From positions 17,335,998 through 17,399,997 of the forward strand of contig NC_088314.1 of NCBI RefSeq assembly GCF_910592395.1: 64,000 nucleotides of DNA, written 5' to 3'. Origin of the DNA: Lineus longissimus (lineage: Eukaryota > Nemertea > Pilidiophora > Heteronemertea > Lineidae). The position numbers were made by a program, and so were the translations under genes. Position 1 is the stretch's first letter, and every line of letters begins with the position of its first letter. The notes under the pieces were generated by a model that was not told where the DNA came from, made no database searches, and was given only the letters and a program-made list of their open reading frames with translations. This document shows, in pieces, positions 58,731 to 64,000 of the stretch.

Positions 58731-58736
58731 ATATCG

Positions 58737-59269
58737 GGGAGTGCCTAATCTGAGATCCAAGAGCTCAAGAGCCCAAGAGCCACGAGTCACAACGTAATAT
58801 GTCATCGCTCTTCACCGCCTGGAATTAATAGATGTGAAATTATGACTGGTCTCCTCTCCCACCCATACAATTTGCATAGGAAGTCTTGATTTCCTGAATC
58901 CCTTTCGGTTCTCATCACCTACATAACAATGGAGGAGGAGGTGCTAGATTCTCCATGCATTTGAACTACTGTCTTCTTTAGAGTAGACCGAGGAAAGTGG
59001 CATGCCTAGCCTGCGAAAGCCTGATTTTAAACTTGCTACTGCCCCCAGCCCCTCCAAAGATCTATTGCCCCCCCCCCCCCGGCGAAAAAGTTGAATAGGC
59101 TCACAGCAGGCTCTTGTGAATGACTAACTCATAACTGTCCCTTTGAGCCTAAGCCTAAAATTAAAATGAGGTGCACGAAATTTGCAAGGAAGTCCTTCCT
59201 GGCTCATGGGCTCTTGGGCTCTTGGGCTCTTGGGCTTTTGGGCTCGTGGCTCTCAGATTAGGCACTCCC
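58737..59269. mobile_element. 533-bp element with 19-bp TIRs and ~9-bp target duplication
   Basis: Exact terminal inverted repeats GGGAGTGCCTAATCTGAGA (58737-58755 and its complement at 59251-59269). TTAATATCG stands directly on both sides, giving a 9-bp duplication (8 bp if the first G of the element is counted as TSD-external). Inside both ends lie tandem GAGCCCAAGA words; the right end has five or six. A C-homopolymer is at 59069-59081. There is no coding capacity. MULE-like or hAT-like nonautonomous elements make duplications of this length. Confidence 0.85.
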
Positions 59270-59279
59270 TTAATATCGT

Positions 59280-60360
59280 GATTTAAAAACTATAGTGCTG
59301 GGCCTGGTTGTTCAAAACAACTTTTGTCACTAACGCTGGCGTTAACTTATCTTGGCGTTATCTCCTTCAGTTAAGCCCTTAGACTTATCACCAAGTTGAG
59401 ATCGATCATGGGATTGATCAACCCCCTTCATAATTGGGCATCTCAAGTCACCAAGCCTGACAAATAGTGCTCATGATCTCCCTTCTGTATCCACAAGTAT
59501 GACAAGGCAAACCTCCTATGGGATGATGACACGCGCAACTGTAAATATACCTCTGCAAACACCAAGCTCCTTCCCATAGATCCCCTTAACGCTTGATAGA
59601 GTGTCGAACAATCAAGCTTCATAAGGAGACTCTGCTGTACCGACAGGAAGAACATTCAAAAGGCTCAATTCTTTGTTGTCTACGGTGAGAAGTGTACGTT
59701 CTAATGCCACTGGGGGTATTCCTGTTTGAATGAAGTTCCCCACTCGCATCGGGAGGTATATCTCTGGTCGTCGTTTGTTAACAGTGAGGTTAAAGAAACC
59801 ATTTCGAACACTCCCTTCGCAATGTTGCTGAGCCTTATCACCTAGGCTGTTTAGCAGTGAATAGTTCAAGTTGAACCTGCGGTGAATGTGTACACACTCT
59901 GCCATGCATCTTACCTGAACTTGGTCTGAATTCCTTGTGCAATGAGCACTGCATCATTGTATCAAGAGTTTTCTTGTTATACTGGAACACATGTCATGCT
60001 CCTTCATCAAGTACATCTAGTTTACGTCTCGTTACCTTTCTGAAGCTGTTGTTAAGAGCGTTTTACATCGGCTAGGTCTATGAACAACATTATACCACAA
60101 GTGATAGATCACAATGGAAAGGATTCGGAAATGAGCCTTGCTCTCATTTTGTGGTTTACTGCCGCGGAGCTCAGCTGTCGACCGGTAGCGCGCTTGAAAC
60201 CACGGATACACTCACATTTGAGACCGAATGAGGCAGATCATTTGGATGGATATTTTCAAAGTGAGTTTCTGTTTTTTGCTTCATTAGTCTTTCTGTTATG
60301 CCAGCACAGGCTTAAAACATGAACAGTGTGGAAAAGGTCTGAGCCTTATCGAAATTCAAG
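59280..60360. other. Region upstream of the peptidase gene
   Basis: Two overlapping minus-strand frames (59443-59655, 59612-59905) look like a decayed coding sequence with frameshifts, but the family is not recognised. A plus-strand frame at 60080 runs into a donor-like CAAA|gtgagt at 60258 and might be a 5' exon of the peptidase gene; this is weak. Confidence 0.4.
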
Positions 60361-63134
60361 ATGAGTAAAGGTCCTCGGATCGGCCTAAAAGTGGCTTTTC
60401 TCCTTCTCTTTGTGGTGGTAGTAACACTAGGGATAGTAGTCCTGGTGCTGAGTATCCTCTTGGGGGAAAGACTCATGCCCAAGGCCGACAAAAATCCAAT
60501 CTGCCTTACATCCCACTGCCTCAGGATTGCCTCAAGGCTAAAGAGAAACATGAACGAGTCCGTGAAGCCGTGCGAAAATTTCTATGACTTTTCGTGCGGC
60601 GGTTACAGACAGGACGCAGACATTCCCATTGAACTTCCAGACATAATCGCCTCAATAGGATACTGGAGAAAAGAGAAGGCCAGGCAGCTGTTGGAGTTAC
60701 CAATCAGAAGGGACATCACAACATCGGCTGAGAGAAAGCTCAAGGATTTTTATCATTCCTGTCTTAAAGATGATTTATCGGATACTGAGCGGATGGCGGC
60801 AACGCGGCGGTTACTTAGCAAGCTGGGAGGCTGGAGGAAGCCAATAAATCGAATAGGTAGGTTCACTTATTAAAGATGCGTAAAAATGCTTCAAGAAATA
60901 CAACACTGTACACTTACTCTACCATTCGTTGCTATAATAAGCAATACACTTTTGTAAGTAGCTTTGCTTATAAGTGTTCAGTTTGAACGTATTTGACGAT
61001 AAATAAGAGGTACCAATGATGACCAGATACTTCATCCGATTGTTGCTATTATATACTCCAACGCAGTAATAGTGGTGTGATGAGGCGGTCATACTACATG
61101 TACTATGAATAAACTTGTCTAGAAATCATGTCTGCTTTGGGGAATGGAGAATCGCATGAAAAACGTATGCATTGGCGTTTTTTTTAAAGGAGCAAAAACC
61201 TAGAGCGCTATATAATAGCGATATATAACAGGGAGTCTTCGCGGAGCCCACGAAACGTCAACGTGAACGACCATCCATCGTTCGACATCGTTATCAGGAG
61301 ATTGAACAATGAGATTGGCGTTCACGTTGACGTTTCGGGGATTTGCGAAAACTGCCTAACGCAATAGAAGCACACTTCTACCTGGAAATAACTCCGGAGT
61401 TGCTGAAGAAGAAAAACTGACTGATAACATTTTTCGTCTGATCGATTCCGTGATTGTTTTGATTGATTATAAACGAGCGTTTCTAGCTTACCTTTGGGGG
61501 GGGGGGGGGGGGGGGGGTACTAGGACAACTAGGACAACTGTCAGAAATACAAGGTTACCTACAAACAAAAGAAAATAACCTGGTTTCAAGCATTGATTGC
61601 TTAGCCACGGGAAGACAGCATGGAAATACATATTTTCTAAAAATCAGATTTCCGATTCGCGAATACTACTTTTGACACACTAGAAACAAAACTATCGAAA
61701 AACTACCATCATGGACGGAAATATTCCAAAAATATTCATGTCGCACACTCTTAGAAAAAAAGGTTTTTCTGCTTTTGAAAACCTTTATGTGTTTTTTTCG
61801 GCCAGCACCCCGTACATGTTCTTCGATCAGCTAAGTGTGAAACCCTTTTAGACGTTTTTCACAATCTCAAAACTCGTTTGAGGGTTTTCATTTTTACCAT
61901 TTCAGAAGCTCACATTTATATCTTAAGAGTGTATGTACCAAACCCATTTAAAACTGAGTCAACGTGTATATCTCTACGTGGAAACCAGGAAGCAGCAGCG
62001 CTGAAAGTTCACCCTAATTGAAGGAAATCCATATTGACTTGCGTATCGTGTCGGACAAAAGAAGCACACTGGGTTCCATAAAATAGTTACTTTAAGCGTA
62101 ACCTTACTCCAAGAAAATATTGTCTGAGCAGTCACTTTTTTATATGTCTGCATCTAGGTTAAGGACGTCTGTGAATCTGCATTATAATGTTGAAAAACTC
62201 GACTCGGGAACGAATAATAACACTTCAAGCCGAAATACTCAACATTCCGTAATCGATATGAAAATTTTTTTAGGCGAGAATATGTAGTGTGCCACTTTTC
62301 AAGGATTTTAAGGATGTATGCCTAAGTCATAGTGTTCCCATTAGAACCCTTAACTTATCGGTAAAAAGATACGAACAAACAAGAACAAATATTAGACAAA
62401 AGTTACGTTTTCATTGTGTGATAAAAGGTTTTTATACATGTAGTTAAGATTGACTGTTTAACAGAGAGTACCATGGTAGTGGCACCGACAACATCGCCAT
62501 GTGACTTTCGATAGCAATACTGGAACATCACCGGAACAACAGTTGACATTTAAAATACATCTGGCCGTCGAGACAATGGCCGAAAAATTGTCACTGCGCA
62601 TGCTCGCGACCGCTCTGCCAAGTTATACCGCTGATCTTAAAACGTTGATGGCTTTGAAATTGGAACAAAAATTTCCCAAAAAGACGTCACGAAAAATTTT
62701 TTATCATGCTGCAATTGCCATTAAATGAAATTGACGTGGTTTGAACTTCGATTGGGCGTACGTCTGGACGATTCCATGTAAAATCAAGCATTTCAGGCGG
62801 TCCTCTAACTGCGGCACTCTACATCTATATGTTTTCATGCCGAAACTCGTCATACAGATATTGTCCTTAAAATCCAAAATGTGCTTTTTTCCACGGAATG
62901 GAGGTTTGTCAATGAAACTCTAAAAGCTAGCTACGGGTTTTTTTTCCGCAAACGGATTGTCAGTTTGTAATGGATCGCATCTTATCCGCTTCAGATTTAG
63001 GAGACTGGTCACCGGGTGGTTGGGACTTCTACAATTCGATGCTTGTCGCCTACCGAGATCTACAAATATCCCCTTTCTTCAGAATGTACGTCGAAGCTGA
63101 AAACAGCAATGGAACCACCAGAGCGTATTTGACG
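60361..63134 (+). CDS. M13 family zinc metallopeptidase (neprilysin/ECE-like), 5' exons
   Basis: Coding exon 1 is 60361-60856 and exon 2 is 62995-63134. They join in phase 1 (ATAG|gtaggt; gcttcag|AT). The start ATG follows ttcaag. The first 165 residues have a short cytoplasmic tail, one membrane span (about 11-35, signal anchor, type II topology), then C48 and C53, NMNESVKPCENFYDFSCGGY (C71, C79) and the start of the M13 ectodomain. Exon 2 continues GDWSPGGWDFYN and PFFRMYVEAENSN, both typical of the N-terminal M13 domain. Such enzymes cut small peptides at the cell surface. The catalytic HExxH and ExxxD motifs lie in later exons beyond the right edge. No break is seen. Confidence 0.88.
61229..61356. 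mobile_element. ~130-bp palindromic MITE in the peptidase intron
   Basis: The two halves are inverted copies: CCACGAAACGTCAACGTGAACG at the left and its complement at the right, ending GATTTGCGAAAACTGCC. TAA or TAAC stands on each side (61225-61228, 61357-61360). A related arm (ggcgttcacttggacgttcg ... gctttgcgaaaactc) is at 30-75. Coordinates are accurate to a few bases. Confidence 0.7.
61495..61517 (+). repeat. G homopolymer
   Basis: About 23 consecutive G in the peptidase intron. Length in an assembly is unreliable for such a run. Confidence 0.85.
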
Positions 63135-64000
63135 GTATGTCGATGATTTCTCGGCAGGTTTCATCGTTTAATGAGATAAGAGGACATACACTGTTGGAGG
63201 ATAACAGCACAAAATATGACAATTTCCATGTATGGAAAAACATCCGGATTTTATGACACATTTATTTCAAACAATTCAGCTCAAAGCTTCGTCTCTGACC
63301 CAACCATCGTTTTCCCTTGATTCAACAACCTTATGAGCACCCTTTGTACCGAAATGGCGTGCAGCCTTATCGGATTCAAGTAGTTGGATCTAGCGCGCAA
63401 GTTTGAATTCCAGTGCGCACATCTTGATACCAGGTGCACAGTTTCAGATACACAATTATATATACTTTAGGTAACTGGTGCACAGTGTTTTTCCTGGTGC
63501 CTACATTTGGTATCAATCACTCGACCTTTGAAGTACACGGCTCCCAAAGACTATTACTAAACTTTTATCATGTTTATCGCCATACATTTGTCACGCAGAT
63601 TGAGGGGTTGGACCCATTCGAATGTCAACCAACAACTGACAGATCGAGGCAGTTTTCCCGCAAGTTGGCCGAGGCGTTCAACCCACGAGATGATCCGTCA
63701 ACGTTCGTCAATGGGGTGACGGAAGTCTATGATAAAGTTTGCAAGGTTGTAGTTTAGTTCAGACATTTTCATATTCTAGTTGTGGTACTCTGTGGTGATA
63801 CACTGTAGGGTCGTATTATATAGGTGAGTAACAAGTGGAGTCGTTAAGGGCATCAGTGAGATTTTGCTATTTTCGTCCAAGGAACCGCTCGACCAAGAGT
63901 TGTTTTTGTTCCCAAATCTGTCTAAGTTATTTAATTGACTTGAAACAAAATTGGAAAAACGTCGAAACAGGATGAGAACAAGCATATTCAAGGGAGAATC
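63135..64000. other. Intron of the peptidase gene up to the window edge
   Basis: No third M13 exon was recognised. An open plus-strand frame of 107 codons (63434-63757) with a FECQPTTDRSRQFSRKLAEA stretch has no recognised domain and does not match the next part of M13 proteins. Confidence 0.5.

Noticed and set aside
59443-59905. Gene on the minus strand upstream of the peptidase
   Set aside because: Two frames with several stops between them and no recognised family; at best a decayed sequence.
63434-63757. Next exon of the M13 peptidase
   Set aside because: The peptide does not resemble the M13 sequence expected after the PFF...NSN region.
1-64000. tRNA, rRNA, CRISPR array, bacterial operon or viral genome
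   Set aside because: No cloverleaf with A and B boxes was convincing, no regularly spaced repeats with unique spacers, and no capsid, integrase or LTR pair was seen.

Overview
This is animal nuclear DNA. Genes are split by GT-AG introns, proteins are of metazoan type (class A neuropeptide-like GPCRs, PAN/apple-domain exons, an M13 zinc metallopeptidase), and most of the window is AT-rich non-coding DNA full of transposon remains. A marine invertebrate (lophotrochozoan, or possibly a non-vertebrate deuterostome) fits best, but the sequence does not fix the species. No CRISPR array, bacterial operon, rRNA gene or convincing tRNA gene was seen.

Layout. 0-2.6 kb: one PAN/apple exon of a minus-strand gene that leaves the left edge. 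2.6-5.7 kb: a two-unit tandem repeat whose second unit is interrupted by a complete but dead pogo-like transposon. 5.7-10.6 kb: dispersed and tandem repeats. 10.6-14.2 kb: a three-exon minus-strand GPCR with one in-frame stop. 14.3-19.9 kb: short repeats, a foldback MITE, LINE tails and copies of a dispersed repeat. 20.0-23.2 kb: an apparently intact PIF/Harbinger transposon with both of its genes. 23.5-29.5 kb: an inverted copy of a multi-kilobase duplicated segment, carrying a LINE fragment that is itself broken by two later insertions. 29.5-32.7 kb: a second, degenerate pogo-like element. 34.7-37.3 kb: an intact two-exon GPCR. 37.3-44 kb: small repeats only. 44-50.9 kb and 52.5-56.6 kb: two direct copies of the duplicated segment, with PAN-like exons. 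51-52.5 and 57.3-58 kb: dispersed repeat copies. 58.7-59.3 kb: a 533-bp element with long target duplications. 60.4 kb to the right edge: the first two visible coding exons of an M13 (neprilysin/ECE-like) peptidase.

Host genes visible: two paralogous peptide-type receptors sharing a phase-2 intron at the same place, a family of PAN-like exons of symmetrical phase 1-1, and the membrane peptidase. All are cell-surface or extracellular functions. Nothing shows that they act in one pathway.

The best observations are: (1) the Harbinger element with TIRs, a 3-bp target duplication and open reading frames in both genes; (2) three 162-bp copies plus one 172-bp relative of MITEs flanked by CCGG and ending TGT...ACA, the hallmarks of Ginger1 DNA transposons, with the pre-insertion site recoverable from a paralogous segment and from a LINE reading frame; (3) a layered insertion history (duplication, LINE, two DNA elements) that can be read like strata; (4) an empty-site proof for the first pogo element. 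No clearly new molecular system was identified.
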